A stretch of 60,377 nt of DNA from CAYFQB01 sp964345225 (GTDB taxonomy: Bacteria > Nitrospirota > Thermodesulfovibrionia > Thermodesulfovibrionales > UBA6898). This document shows, in pieces, positions 43,480-52,345 of this stretch. The first letter of the stretch is position 1. Each line of letters opens with the position of its first letter. The notes under the pieces are model-generated. The model made no database searches and was not told where the DNA came from. It saw only the letters and a program-made list of their open reading frames with translations. Position numbers and translations under genes: made by a program. The stretch is taken from positions 1-60,377 of the forward strand of contig CAYFQB010000046.1 of assembly GCA_964345225.1 (NCBI GenBank). The letters are read 5' to 3'.

Positions 43480-45105
43480 TTAAACTATTTTTTGAGTTAA
43501 TATTTCATCAAGAGATTTCCCTGCCTTAAGCCTCTCTGTTGCAGCATCATAGAAATCAAGTATCTGCTTGAATATCGAAAGCGTCTTGTCGGGTGGTGAA
43601 AATGCGTCTTCAGTATAAGCATTCTGACAGAGAAACTGAAAACGTATCTTTTCTGCAACTATCATTATGAGTTTGTCAGCATCCTGGAGACTTTCTAGTC
43701 CTATTACTTCTACTACCTCTCTCAGAGATTCTTCTTTCTGGAGTATCTCTTTACATTGTTTTTTAAGATCGTCCCATTCCGGGGATAACTTCTCTTTATA
43801 ATATGAAGCAATGTCTCTTTCGTATAGTGAATAACTACGGAGCCAGTTAACAGCAGGGAAGTGCCTCCTGTACGCAAGTGATGTGTCGAGCATAAGAAAT
43901 GCACCAGCGGTTCTAATACAACCCTGAGTAACAGGTTCTGTAAAATCGCCTCCTGGTGGAGATACTGATAGGACCATGCTGAGTGAGCCAACCTGTCTGT
44001 TCATCGTTTCGACAGAGCCAGCCCTTTCAAGAAATCCTGACAGTCGTGAAGATAGATACGTGGGATATCCTTCCTCTCCAGGCATTTCCTCAAGAGAAGA
44101 AGATATTTCCCTTAAAGCTTCTGCCCATCTTGACAGGCTGTCAGCGATGAAGAGTACATGATATCCCATATCCCGATAGAACTCAGCCATCGTAACTGCT
44201 GTATAAACAGAAGCTTCCCTGGCTGACACTGGCATATTCGATGTATTCACAACGAGAATCGTTCTTTCCATCAGTTTCCGGTCTGTCCAGATATCATTTA
44301 GCATTCCGAATTCCTCTATCATCTCTGCCATCTCGTTACCTCGCTCGCCACAACCAACATAGACAACTATATCTGTTGACGCATACTTTGCAATTGATTG
44401 CTCGAGTATAGTTTTCCCCGTGCCAAATCCCCCAGGCATTATTACGGTACCTCCCCTGCTTAATGGAAAAAGGAAATCAATACATCTTTGACCTGTTATG
44501 AGTGGTTCAGAAGGAGGCAATTTTTTTCTGTAAGGCCTTGGCACTCTCACTGGCCACTCATGAAAAGCAAATACCTCCCTTCCGTCCTCTAGTCTTGCCA
44601 CCGGTTCATCAAGGCTGAATTCGTCCTTCGTTATCCAGGAGAGTCTTCCATCTCTGTTATCATTAAAGAAAATGTAATGTTTGAAATTATTCTCAAGGAC
44701 ATAACCAATTATTTCTCCAGACGATACAGTCTCCCCCTTTGTTTTTAAAGAGAAGAACTGCCATCTATTTTTATAGTCAATAGCATCGAGTTCCTTGCCT
44801 CCAATGATAAATGAACCTGTCTCTTCTCTTAATCTGTTAAGAGGTCTTTGTAAACCGTCGAACATTGATGAAAGGAGCCCTGGTCCTAATTTTACAGTAA
44901 AGGCCATTCCGGTTCCTTTTATCGGTTCGTCTATACCCAGTCCGTGAGTATCCTCATAGACCTGTATGATTGCCTTATCCTCATCAAGTCGCACTACTTC
45001 ACCAGTAAGCATTGAATGACCAACATGAACTCTTTCATAGAGTTTCAATCCTTTCATATCGACTTTTGCTGTTGGACCTGATAAGCCTTTAATCCTGCCG
45101 GTCAT
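43480..45105 (-). CDS. V-type ATPase subunit A (catalytic)
   Basis: The 541-residue protein has the P-loop GGFGTGKT at 225-232 (family usually GPFGSGKT), VYVGCGERGNEM, and the SLSRWAEALREISSSLEEMPGEEGYPTYLSSRLSGF block. It is shorter than typical A subunits (about 580-600), mainly in the insert domain. It is the ATP-hydrolysing/synthesising subunit on the cytoplasmic side. Its start overlaps the F gene stop. Confidence 0.96.
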   Translation of the reverse strand: MTGRIKGLSGPTAKVDMKGLKLYERVHVGHSMLTGEVVRLDEDKAIIQVYEDTHGLGIDEPIKGTGMAFTVKLGPGLLSSMFDGLQRPLNRLREETGSFIIGGKELDAIDYKNRWQFFSLKTKGETVSSGEIIGYVLENNFKHYIFFNDNRDGRLSWITKDEFSLDEPVARLEDGREVFAFHEWPVRVPRPYRKKLPPSEPLITGQRCIDFLFPLSRGGTVIMPGGFGTGKTILEQSIAKYASTDIVVYVGCGERGNEMAEMIEEFGMLNDIWTDRKLMERTILVVNTSNMPVSAREASVYTAVTMAEFYRDMGYHVLFIADSLSRWAEALREISSSLEEMPGEEGYPTYLSSRLSGFLERAGSVETMNRQVGSLSMVLSVSPPGGDFTEPVTQGCIRTAGAFLMLDTSLAYRRHFPAVNWLRSYSLYERDIASYYKEKLSPEWDDLKKQCKEILQKEESLREVVEVIGLESLQDADKLIMIVAEKIRFQFLCQNAYTEDAFSPPDKTLSIFKQILDFYDAATERLKAGKSLDEILTQKIV

Positions 45106-45422
45106 ACCCTCAACCTCACATGATAGCCGATGGCCTTTCTAATAAGTCTTGATACATAATCTTCTGACTCAGCCTCTGGCCTCTCCGGTGATGGGAGTGC
45201 AAGCAGTATTCCATGCCAGCGTTTCTCAATTTCTCTGAGATTATCTTCGGGTATTCCCTTCAACAAAGTTTCCTCAACAATAACAAGACTCGAATCTTCC
45301 AATGCCAGTACTCTTTTAATTACATCTTCTATATCTTCTTCTGTAGCATTATAAGTAGTGAACCCCGCAAGACTGAACCCATATTCTGAGTCTGAAGGTA
45401 TTATGAATATTATTTTCCCCAT
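45102..45422 (-). CDS. V-type ATPase subunit F
   Basis: This 106-residue subunit has the Rossmann-like fold of the F family (IIFIIPSDSEYGFSLAGF, then VIVEETLLKGIPEDNL). It binds the central stalk D subunit. Confidence 0.88.
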   Translation of the reverse strand: MGKIIFIIPSDSEYGFSLAGFTTYNATEEDIEDVIKRVLALEDSSLVIVEETLLKGIPEDNLREIEKRWHGILLALPSPERPEAESEDYVSRLIRKAIGYHVRLRV

Positions 45423-45429
45423 GACAATG

Positions 45430-46398
45430 TTAATGTATTAATTCTTTATCAATGCTTTCTTTATCAATGCTGCTACCATAAAGTATGGTTCTCAAATTAA
45501 GTGACTGGATGTAACATCTCCAGAGATAATCGAGTATCAGCCCGACACCTGAAGGTTCCCTCCCTGTATTCTTTAAAGCTGTTGTTAGTCTTTTGAGGAG
45601 TAAGGCTTCAATCACTGAAGGATCGTTTTCTGCTGTCTTAGTGCCTGTCAGCCTTGATATATATTTGCTAGCACAAGATACTTCATGTTTTTCGACTATT
45701 TTTTTAAGTTTTTTCATTTCGAAATTGCCTCCAGATACAAAAGCAGGGGGTGTATATATATTCCACTTCAGGTGTTTGAGCATGGTTAAAGTATTTCTTA
45801 TATCTATCAGGGCAATAAAGAAATTCTTTAAAATATGATGAGTTTCAGAACGAACCACATATTCTAAATAGGTGCAAATGAATTTCTGCTCAACAGCCAT
45901 AAGTCCATCTTTTAAATAAATCTCTTTCAATCCCGCGAAACTATCTGTAAGGTAAATAAAACTGTCCTCAAGACATTCAAGGACAGAAAAGAGATCACCT
46001 TTTTTAAAAGCCTTTGTTATTTCATACGAAAGTAGACTTGTTGATAAGAGTCTCTCGACGGTTCCCTCTTCGTCTATTCTTAATTTATACCTCAGGCACG
46101 GGAGGAGTGTTTTTTCTATTTCGAAGTAAAGGGAAAACTGGGAAAATATGTTTCGCAACTTTCTATTCATCTGAAGATATACCCATTGAAATTCCATGGA
46201 GAACCATTCCCATATTCTTTCTTGAGAATCCTTTTCAAAGAAGTCTTTATAGAAACTGGATTTAAGCTCCTCAAATGGTTTGGTGCTATAGAGAAGTTGT
46301 TGCCAGTTAGTTATCAAATATACCCTCCTTCCCTTTATTCTGGAAAGCAGGTAATCATCTGGATAACCTTCGAATTCAAAACTCTTTAGAAGATCCAT
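45430..46398 (-). CDS. V-type ATPase subunit C (AC39/d-type)
   Basis: The 322-residue mostly helical protein fits the C/d family connecting the rotor to the c-ring; the position between E and F in the operon supports the call. Sequence is divergent: only general helical features, such as the N-terminal LKSFEFEGYPDDYLLSRIKGR-type segment, are recognisable. Confidence 0.7.
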   Translation of the reverse strand: MDLLKSFEFEGYPDDYLLSRIKGRRVYLITNWQQLLYSTKPFEELKSSFYKDFFEKDSQERIWEWFSMEFQWVYLQMNRKLRNIFSQFSLYFEIEKTLLPCLRYKLRIDEEGTVERLLSTSLLSYEITKAFKKGDLFSVLECLEDSFIYLTDSFAGLKEIYLKDGLMAVEQKFICTYLEYVVRSETHHILKNFFIALIDIRNTLTMLKHLKWNIYTPPAFVSGGNFEMKKLKKIVEKHEVSCASKYISRLTGTKTAENDPSVIEALLLKRLTTALKNTGREPSGVGLILDYLWRCYIQSLNLRTILYGSSIDKESIDKELIH

Positions 46399-46401
46399 GA
46401 T

Positions 46402-46959
46402 TTAAACCAAAATATCTTTCATTATCATGGGAAGTATAATTGTCCATGCCCTTTCGAGTCTCTTTTCATAAGTGTTGTCGACATGGATTTTCCCATCATC
46501 TGTTATTACTATTAATCCGCCAGAAATCTTTCTGTCAGTGATAATTTCAGACCGCGGAAAGTATTTTATGGCAATCTCTTTGTCTTCAGGGTTAACCCTT
46601 ACAGTCTGCCATTGCAGAGGGGGAAGTTCGCTTATGAGTACTTCGAATACTTTTTCATAGTTTTTATTTCTCAGATTTTGGAGTAATGTGAATGCCAGGG
46701 AATACAGTCTGTCAGATAGATCTTTTTCTGCTGAGAGTCTGATAATCGTTGCTTTTTTACGAGCTTCGGAAAGTATTCCTTCTGAAAGCTCTTTAACCAT
46801 CAAAAGATATTGTTTATTATAGTTGTTTTTAATCTGTTTTGTTTTATTCAAGACTTCTGACTTTATCCTCATAGTCTCAGCCTCTGTTTCCTGATGTAAT
46901 GCTATTATTTTATTTTCACTCTCTTCTAGGAGAGAGTCTATCAGTTCTTTATATCCCAT
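46402..46959 (-). CDS. V-type ATPase subunit E (peripheral stalk)
   Basis: The 185-residue protein has an N-terminal long coiled coil (SLLEESENKIIALHQETEAE) and a C-terminal globular domain ending DGKIHVDNTYEKRLERAWT, typical of E subunits. It pairs with the G/H protein encoded at the operon head. Confidence 0.88.
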   Translation of the reverse strand: MGYKELIDSLLEESENKIIALHQETEAETMRIKSEVLNKTKQIKNNYNKQYLLMVKELSEGILSEARKKATIIRLSAEKDLSDRLYSLAFTLLQNLRNKNYEKVFEVLISELPPLQWQTVRVNPEDKEIAIKYFPRSEIITDRKISGGLIVITDDGKIHVDNTYEKRLERAWTIILPMIMKDILV

Positions 46960-47178
46960 TTATTTTGCTGTAAAGAGTATCATCGTTGCGATTACAAATC
47001 CGAGTATCACCATCGTCTCAGGAATTGCAACTAAAATAATTATTATGCCGCTGAGTTCTGGTTTCTCGGCAAGTGTCCCAGCACCCGAAGCCCCTATTTT
47101 TGACTGTGCCCATGCAGTTGCAATTGCAGTAAGTCCAATTGCAAGGGCTGAAGCAAAAGCTATCAGAATTCTTTCCAT
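46960..47178 (-). CDS. V-type ATPase proteolipid subunit K (c-ring)
   Basis: The 72-residue two-helix hairpin has the ion-binding Glu E54 in AIPETMVILGFVIA. Gln25 in TM1 (ATAWAQSKIG) and Thr55 beside E54 resemble the ligand pattern of Na+-translocating c-rings, though this is not decisive. It has one hairpin, in contrast to the four-helix K subunit of E. hirae. Confidence 0.92.
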   Translation of the reverse strand: MERILIAFASALAIGLTAIATAWAQSKIGASGAGTLAEKPELSGIIIILVAIPETMVILGFVIATMILFTAK

Positions 47179-47217
47179 GATTCCCCCCTTATGACATGAA
47201 TATTTACTGCTTGCAAA

Positions 47218-49101
47218 TCAATGCTTCGTCTTGCTTAAAGGTTCAAATCTCCTGCCACCTTGTTCAAGAAACTTGCCAAAGAATTCAACATAGTGAAGCC
47301 TTAATGAATGAATAGTGGGTGAAAATACTCCGAGTACCATGTTCAGCAGATGTATCAATCCAGCAATTACAACGCCGATTATTATATCACCTGTCATGCC
47401 AGCTAAACGATTTGCTACAAATGCAATAAGGACAGAAGTGAGCCCTATAGCCATTATTCTTGCGTAAGAGATAATATTCCCTATACTCTTAAGTATTTCA
47501 AACGGTGCAAGGAGTCCGCCTGTATAAAACAATAAAGGTGCAAGTATAAGTATTACAATGATGACAGGCCTTTTGAAGAGTGCGGGGAAAAGTCCTAAAA
47601 AGGATAAAACAAGGGACAGGATACAGAGGATTATGAGTATATTAAAAAATTTATAGAATGCTTCTTTTTTTGTCCTTTTCTTAAAAGCTGTTATAATACC
47701 TAAGACAAGGCCTAATATTATATGAGCTATTCCTACCGTAACAGAAAAATAGATCATCGGGATAACTGCTGTTCTTCTCTCGACACAAATTGGTTTCATG
47801 CCAAAGAGTATATGACCGGTTTCTCCTAAGAACTCTCCATAGAGAATGCCAAAAAAGATAGAGTAAACAGAAGATATAAACAGTATTTTTGAAGCATTGC
47901 ATATGGTTCTGTTGGAAACTTTTTTTTTAATGAAGAGAGAAATGACCAGAAATAACAGCCCATAGCCTATGTCACCCAGTATCATCCCAAAGAATATAGG
48001 GAAGAATATTCCTATGAATGGTGTCGGGTCACACGATGTGTATCTCGGTAACGGCAGAAGCTTTGTAAAGATTTCGAAGGGCTTAAAGTAAGGGGGATTT
48101 TTCAGGATAACAGGAATTTTCTCAAGGTCTTCGTCTCTGATTTCCTTTTCAGTAATAATTACTTTTCCGGAAAATTTTTCTTTTACCTTCTGCCTCAGCA
48201 CCTCAACATTATTAGAAGGCGTCCAGCCGTAGAAGAAGAAGCACATCCTGGTCTCAAAGGCAGAAGTCGTTGCTTTTAGCAATGATAACCTGTCATTTAC
48301 CCAATCTCTGACTTTCTGATAGATAGGTCCCCACCGTAATGCAAATTTCTGCAGATCAATATTGATCATATCAACTTCTGATGATATTTCAGTAATTCTT
48401 TGATTAAGATACGAAAGTCGTTTAGGAAAGCTTAAGCGGCTCAACAAAGCAGGGAATGTGAGTTCCGGAATATGCTCTTCACCAAGTATTTTCCTTACCT
48501 TCTCAGACTCCGCTTTTTCAACGGTTATTAACCCTACTATTGACCGGTCTGATGCAAAAGTTGTTAGTAGTTCGAATCTCTCGTCTGTCAATTTTGAAAG
48601 GAGCTCTTTCAGGTACTCAACTGTTTCAAGGTCTTTTATAGTAAGGCCTATAAAATCAAGATCAGGCATATCATTAACATCCTTGAGGAGAGTTCCTACG
48701 GTTTCAAGAAATGGCCTGTATCTGTTTAGACTGGACATCTCGTCCTGAAAAGCCTCTTTCCTCTGAAAAATATCTTTACAATGCTGAATATGTTTTTTTA
48801 GCGTTTCAGATACAGAATCAATAATTAAACGGGGCTCAAGATAACTTGTCCTTATCTGGATATCGGGCAGATAGGAAAAGAGTTCCTCAAGTTTGGCCCT
48901 AAGGTCCTCTAGAAAGAGTCTCTCAGAAATAGTGCTCTCATCAGGCATTATAGACTTAATAAAGTCCTCATCCGGCTTTTCAATAAAATCAATTTCACCG
49001 GGTTCTATCTGAAGGTTAGAAAATTCCTGTAAAAGTGAGAGCAGTTCATCAAGAACCCCTTTAGGGCCTGCTAACTCAATCTTTGACATTCTGACTATCA
49101 T
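47218..49101 (-). CDS. V-type ATPase subunit I (a-type)
   Basis: The 627-residue protein has a cytoplasmic N-terminal half (1-330, coiled-coil rich) and about seven TM helices. The channel region includes SIGNIISYARIMAIGL, in which the essential Arg (ARIMAIGLTSV) lies. MIVRMSKIEL is a typical family start. It overlaps the G/H gene by 26 nt. Confidence 0.95.
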   Translation of the reverse strand: MIVRMSKIELAGPKGVLDELLSLLQEFSNLQIEPGEIDFIEKPDEDFIKSIMPDESTISERLFLEDLRAKLEELFSYLPDIQIRTSYLEPRLIIDSVSETLKKHIQHCKDIFQRKEAFQDEMSSLNRYRPFLETVGTLLKDVNDMPDLDFIGLTIKDLETVEYLKELLSKLTDERFELLTTFASDRSIVGLITVEKAESEKVRKILGEEHIPELTFPALLSRLSFPKRLSYLNQRITEISSEVDMINIDLQKFALRWGPIYQKVRDWVNDRLSLLKATTSAFETRMCFFFYGWTPSNNVEVLRQKVKEKFSGKVIITEKEIRDEDLEKIPVILKNPPYFKPFEIFTKLLPLPRYTSCDPTPFIGIFFPIFFGMILGDIGYGLLFLVISLFIKKKVSNRTICNASKILFISSVYSIFFGILYGEFLGETGHILFGMKPICVERRTAVIPMIYFSVTVGIAHIILGLVLGIITAFKKRTKKEAFYKFFNILIILCILSLVLSFLGLFPALFKRPVIIVILILAPLLFYTGGLLAPFEILKSIGNIISYARIMAIGLTSVLIAFVANRLAGMTGDIIIGVVIAGLIHLLNMVLGVFSPTIHSLRLHYVEFFGKFLEQGGRRFEPLSKTKH

Positions 49102-49423
49102 CGGACCAAAATGTCTTATCAGGGAGAATCCTGATAAGATTAATTTTAATAATCTTTTTTAATAATTCATCATTGAGTTGTTTATAACTCTCTGCTAATG
49201 AATTAGCCTCCTGGATTATCTTTTCAGCCTTCTTTTCAGTTTTTCGTCTCTTATATTCGATCGTCTTAAAGAATGATTCTTTCGCCATTTCTTCTATCTT
49301 CACAATCTTTTCGTCTGCTTGCAGTCTGATTTTTTCTAGAAATTCCCGAGACTTTTTCTGTTCGATCTCAAGCTTCTTCTGAATATCTCTTTCTGCCTCT
49401 AATACTTTAATAAGTATGTCCAT
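49076..49423 (-). CDS. V-type ATPase subunit G/H-like peripheral stalk protein
   Basis: The 115-residue protein is one long, charged coiled coil (KVLEAERDIQKKLEIEQKKS) with no other domain. It is first in the V-ATPase operon, where G/H subunits are usually encoded, and would pair with subunit E. TAAAAT (complement of 49430-49435) ends 6 nt before its ATG, suggesting a very short leader. Confidence 0.75.
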   Translation of the reverse strand: MDILIKVLEAERDIQKKLEIEQKKSREFLEKIRLQADEKIVKIEEMAKESFFKTIEYKRRKTEKKAEKIIQEANSLAESYKQLNDELLKKIIKINLIRILPDKTFWSDDSQNVKD

Positions 49424-49845
49424 ACTTAAATTTTATCAAAAAACTAGCTGGTAAGCTAATGCTATAATTAATATAAATCTTGTAAATTACAGATTTAAAT
49501 TTATTATGATATATACAAAATAAATCATTTATTATCAAGTAGTTATGTCATCATTATTTTTTATATAAATTCTTTTTTAGTTTTATTATTTCAGATATAC
49601 TCGGAAGTAATTACTCCTTAAATTGCTCCGTTAAGCTTACGAATACGGTACGTTGAAGCGGAACCTCCAAAGCATAGGATAAAGCCCTTCTATCATCAAG
49701 GGCTTATGCCAGCGGTCTACTGTTCACCCCGTTAGAAGGCTTTTGATTTTCTAAAGGGGTAAAGGCGGATAAAATATGTTATTTTTAAATTAGGGGGTAT
49801 ATTGCTTATATAAATCATTGCTTTTTAACCCTTTATATTGTTTAA
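49424..49845. other. 422-nt divergent spacer
   Basis: No gene is seen. It holds divergent promoters (TAAAAT near the V-ATPase start; TATATT at 49834-49839 near ubiE), a hairpin AAGCCCTT (49683-49690)/AAGGGCTT (49699-49706), and copy 5 of the palindromic family. Confidence 0.5.
49724..49764. repeat. Palindromic repeat family ACCCCGTTAGAA, copy 5 (short)
   Basis: TTCACCCCGTTAGAAG (49724-49739) faces TTTTCTAAAGGGGTAAA (49748-49764) with an 8-nt loop. This is the most compact copy, with two mismatched positions in the arms. Confidence 0.75.
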
Positions 49846-50550
49846 ATGAACCACAGAGATATCTTTATAAAGAATATATTTTCATCGGTAGCTGTTCATA
49901 TCGATTTCTTAAGCTCATTTCTCAGTTTCGGACTGGATAATGTTTGGAGAAAAAAGCTCGTTTCACTCTCTGGAATAAAAGGTAGTGAGAAAGTCCTGGA
50001 TGTCTGTACGGGTACCGGGAAATTAATATTCTTGCTCTCAAAAAAAGTAGGGCTTCATGGATCTGTTATTGGCGTTGACTTCTGTGAAGATATGCTAAAC
50101 ATTGCAAAGAAGAAACTTAACCCTCATACTTCAAATGTTACTTTTATCATCTCAAATGCAAAAAAACTATCTGTTTCGGAAAATTCATTCGACGTGGTAA
50201 CTGTAGCTTTTGGCATGAGAAATATCCAGGATACCATTCCAGCTTTGAATGAAATCCATAGAGTTCTCAAACCAGGAGGAAGATTTTTCTGTCTTGAACT
50301 CACAAGACCTTATACATCCTGGTTTCAGTCACTCTATAAAATTTATTGTTTTAAGGTTATTCCCTTTATCGGAAAGTTAATAACAAAGACAGATGTTCCA
50401 TACACTTATTTGCCAAGATCAATACAGGCTTTCTCTTCACCCGAAGAATTTAGGTTTATCCTGGAACAATGCGGATTCAATCAGGTGACTGTTTATCCGA
50501 TGACTTTTGGCGCTGCTACGATTTATGGAGCCAGAAAGAGTGGAGTATGA
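49846..50550 (+). CDS. ubiE: UbiE/MenG-type quinone C-methyltransferase
   Basis: The 234-residue SAM-dependent methyltransferase has motif I VLDVCTGTGKL near 45-55, VIGVDFCEDML, and the family signature VVTVAFGMRNIQD with RVLKPGGRFFCLELTRP. It methylates demethylmenaquinone or a related quinone precursor, consistent with a quinone-using complex I. The ATG of the next gene overlaps its stop by 4 nt. Confidence 0.88.
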   Translation: MNHRDIFIKNIFSSVAVHIDFLSSFLSFGLDNVWRKKLVSLSGIKGSEKVLDVCTGTGKLIFLLSKKVGLHGSVIGVDFCEDMLNIAKKKLNPHTSNVTFIISNAKKLSVSENSFDVVTVAFGMRNIQDTIPALNEIHRVLKPGGRFFCLELTRPYTSWFQSLYKIYCFKVIPFIGKLITKTDVPYTYLPRSIQAFSSPEEFRFILEQCGFNQVTVYPMTFGAATIYGARKSGV

Positions 50551-51617
50551 GGGATAATATAAAAAAGCATTTTCTTTTTCTTTTATGCATCTTTCTGTGT
50601 TTATTGAGTGCTTCAATTGCTTTCGCACTGGGGTACCGCGATGTTTCAGAAGGTGACACAATAACATTGCCTGATGATTTGTTCTACAGAAAAGACTATC
50701 GGATACAGTGGTGGTATTTTACTGGTCATCTGTTTGATGATGAGGGGAGAGAGTTTGGATATGAGCTCACTTTTTTCGCGGTAGGAGTTCAAAAAAGAGA
50801 ATATAAATCACGTTTTGGACTGAAAAACATATATATATCACACTTTGCAATTTCAGATGTGCAGGAAAGGAGATTCTCATATGCAGCTGATAGCGACACG
50901 GGTGCATTCGGATTTGCAGGGGCAAGCGTAGACCGTCTTAGGGTATGGGTAGGAGATGATTTAATGGAAGGCAAAATTGATAAGATGCATATAGAAGCAA
51001 CAGGCAATGATAAACTTATATCCCTGTCACTGGTACCAAATAAGCCCTTTGTTTTAAACGGTGAAGCAGGATATTCAAGAAAATCTGAAGAGTCACCCCT
51101 TATATCTTCCCTGTATTTTTCGAATACAAGTCTGCAGACAGAAGGAATATTGAAAATAAAAGATGCTGTTTTTCGTGTGAAGGGGAAGAGCTGGTTTGAA
51201 AGAGAGATTTCTTCACGGGGGCTGGGGGAAAGTTATAAAGGATGGGACTGGTTTGCAGTGCAACTTGATGATGAACGGGAAGCCATGCTTTATCTTATAA
51301 GAAAGAAAGACGGTTCGTTTGATGATTTTTCATCGGGTACCTTTGTTTATAAGGATGGAAGTTACAGGCATCTTTCGAAAGATGATTTTACCGTTAAAGT
51401 GTTAAAACATTACACATCGAAGAAAACAGGTGCAAAGTACCCGACTAAATGGGAAATATCGATCCCTTCAGAAAATGTATTCATTAAAGTTACTCCCCTG
51501 ATACAAGACCAGGAATTTATCGGTATGTATTCAACATGGAACTACTACTGGGAAGGTACGTGCAAGGTAAATGGTAACATTAAGGGCAGGGCATATGTAG
51601 AAATGACTGGATATTAG
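50547..51617 (+). CDS. Secreted lipocalin-like protein (CrtC/AttH family)
   Basis: The 356-residue protein begins at ATG 50547 (ATGA overlap with ubiE) and has a signal peptide (HFLFLLCIFLCLLSASIAFA). The mature part resembles the CrtC/AttH lipocalin-like hydratase fold: YRIQWWYFTGHL, GRAYVEMTGY at the end. AttH-type proteins are linked with ABC transporters of the AttEFGH class. It precedes an ABC ATPase and an FtsX-like permease, supporting that role over carotenoid hydration. Confidence 0.8.
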   Translation: MRDNIKKHFLFLLCIFLCLLSASIAFALGYRDVSEGDTITLPDDLFYRKDYRIQWWYFTGHLFDDEGREFGYELTFFAVGVQKREYKSRFGLKNIYISHFAISDVQERRFSYAADSDTGAFGFAGASVDRLRVWVGDDLMEGKIDKMHIEATGNDKLISLSLVPNKPFVLNGEAGYSRKSEESPLISSLYFSNTSLQTEGILKIKDAVFRVKGKSWFEREISSRGLGESYKGWDWFAVQLDDEREAMLYLIRKKDGSFDDFSSGTFVYKDGSYRHLSKDDFTVKVLKHYTSKKTGAKYPTKWEISIPSENVFIKVTPLIQDQEFIGMYSTWNYYWEGTCKVNGNIKGRAYVEMTGY

Positions 51618-51697
51618 TTCCCTGTTTAATAATAGATTTATTTTGCATCACAATAAGGCTGTAAAGAATTGACAGATAGAAAGATATAAATGTTCAT

Positions 51698-52345
51698 ATG
51701 ATAAAACTTGAAAATGTCGTTAAATGTTACGGAAACAGATGTGTCCTTCAGGGAATTAACCTGAATGTTAAGCAGGCAGAATTTATTGCAATCATGGGAA
51801 CTTCTGGCTCAGGGAAATCCACGCTCCTGAACCTGATCGGAGGCATGGACATACCCGACAGTGGCAGGATTATTGTAGATGGCGAAGTAGTTTCATCATA
51901 TTCAGAAGAACAGTTGACGTCTTACAGAAGGGAAAAAATAGGCTTTATATTCCAGTTTTTCAACCTCTTGCCGAATATAACCGTATATGAAAATATCGAG
52001 ATGCCGCTTCTTCTGAAAGGTTCATCAGGCTATGCAGATAAAATAGCAGAATTGATAAAGATGGTCGGATTAGAGGGTAGAGAAAACGATCTTCCTTATC
52101 AACTCTCGGGCGGTGAACAGCAAAGGGTAGCTATAGCACGTGCCCTGATACACGAACCAGAAATAATACTTGCAGATGAGCCTACGGGTAATCTTGACAG
52201 CATGACCGGCGTTTCCATAATGGAGCTTATAAAGGAGATTGCACAGAAAAACAGTATGATGGTTATTCTCGTTACTCACGATCTCTCCATTTCTAACTAT
52301 GCGAACAAGGTTATAACAATAAGAGATGGTATACTCCACAAATGA
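51698..52345 (+). CDS. ABC transporter ATP-binding protein (LolD/MacB/AttE type)
   Basis: The 215-residue ATPase has Walker A GTSGSGKST (35-43), the signature LSGGEQQRVAIARAL and Walker B ILADEPTGNLDS. It is coupled by a 4-nt overlap to the permease. Likely membrane-mechanical transport of lipids or a lipoprotein rather than small solute import. Confidence 0.95.
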   Translation: MIKLENVVKCYGNRCVLQGINLNVKQAEFIAIMGTSGSGKSTLLNLIGGMDIPDSGRIIVDGEVVSSYSEEQLTSYRREKIGFIFQFFNLLPNITVYENIEMPLLLKGSSGYADKIAELIKMVGLEGRENDLPYQLSGGEQQRVAIARALIHEPEIILADEPTGNLDSMTGVSIMELIKEIAQKNSMMVILVTHDLSISNYANKVITIRDGILHK

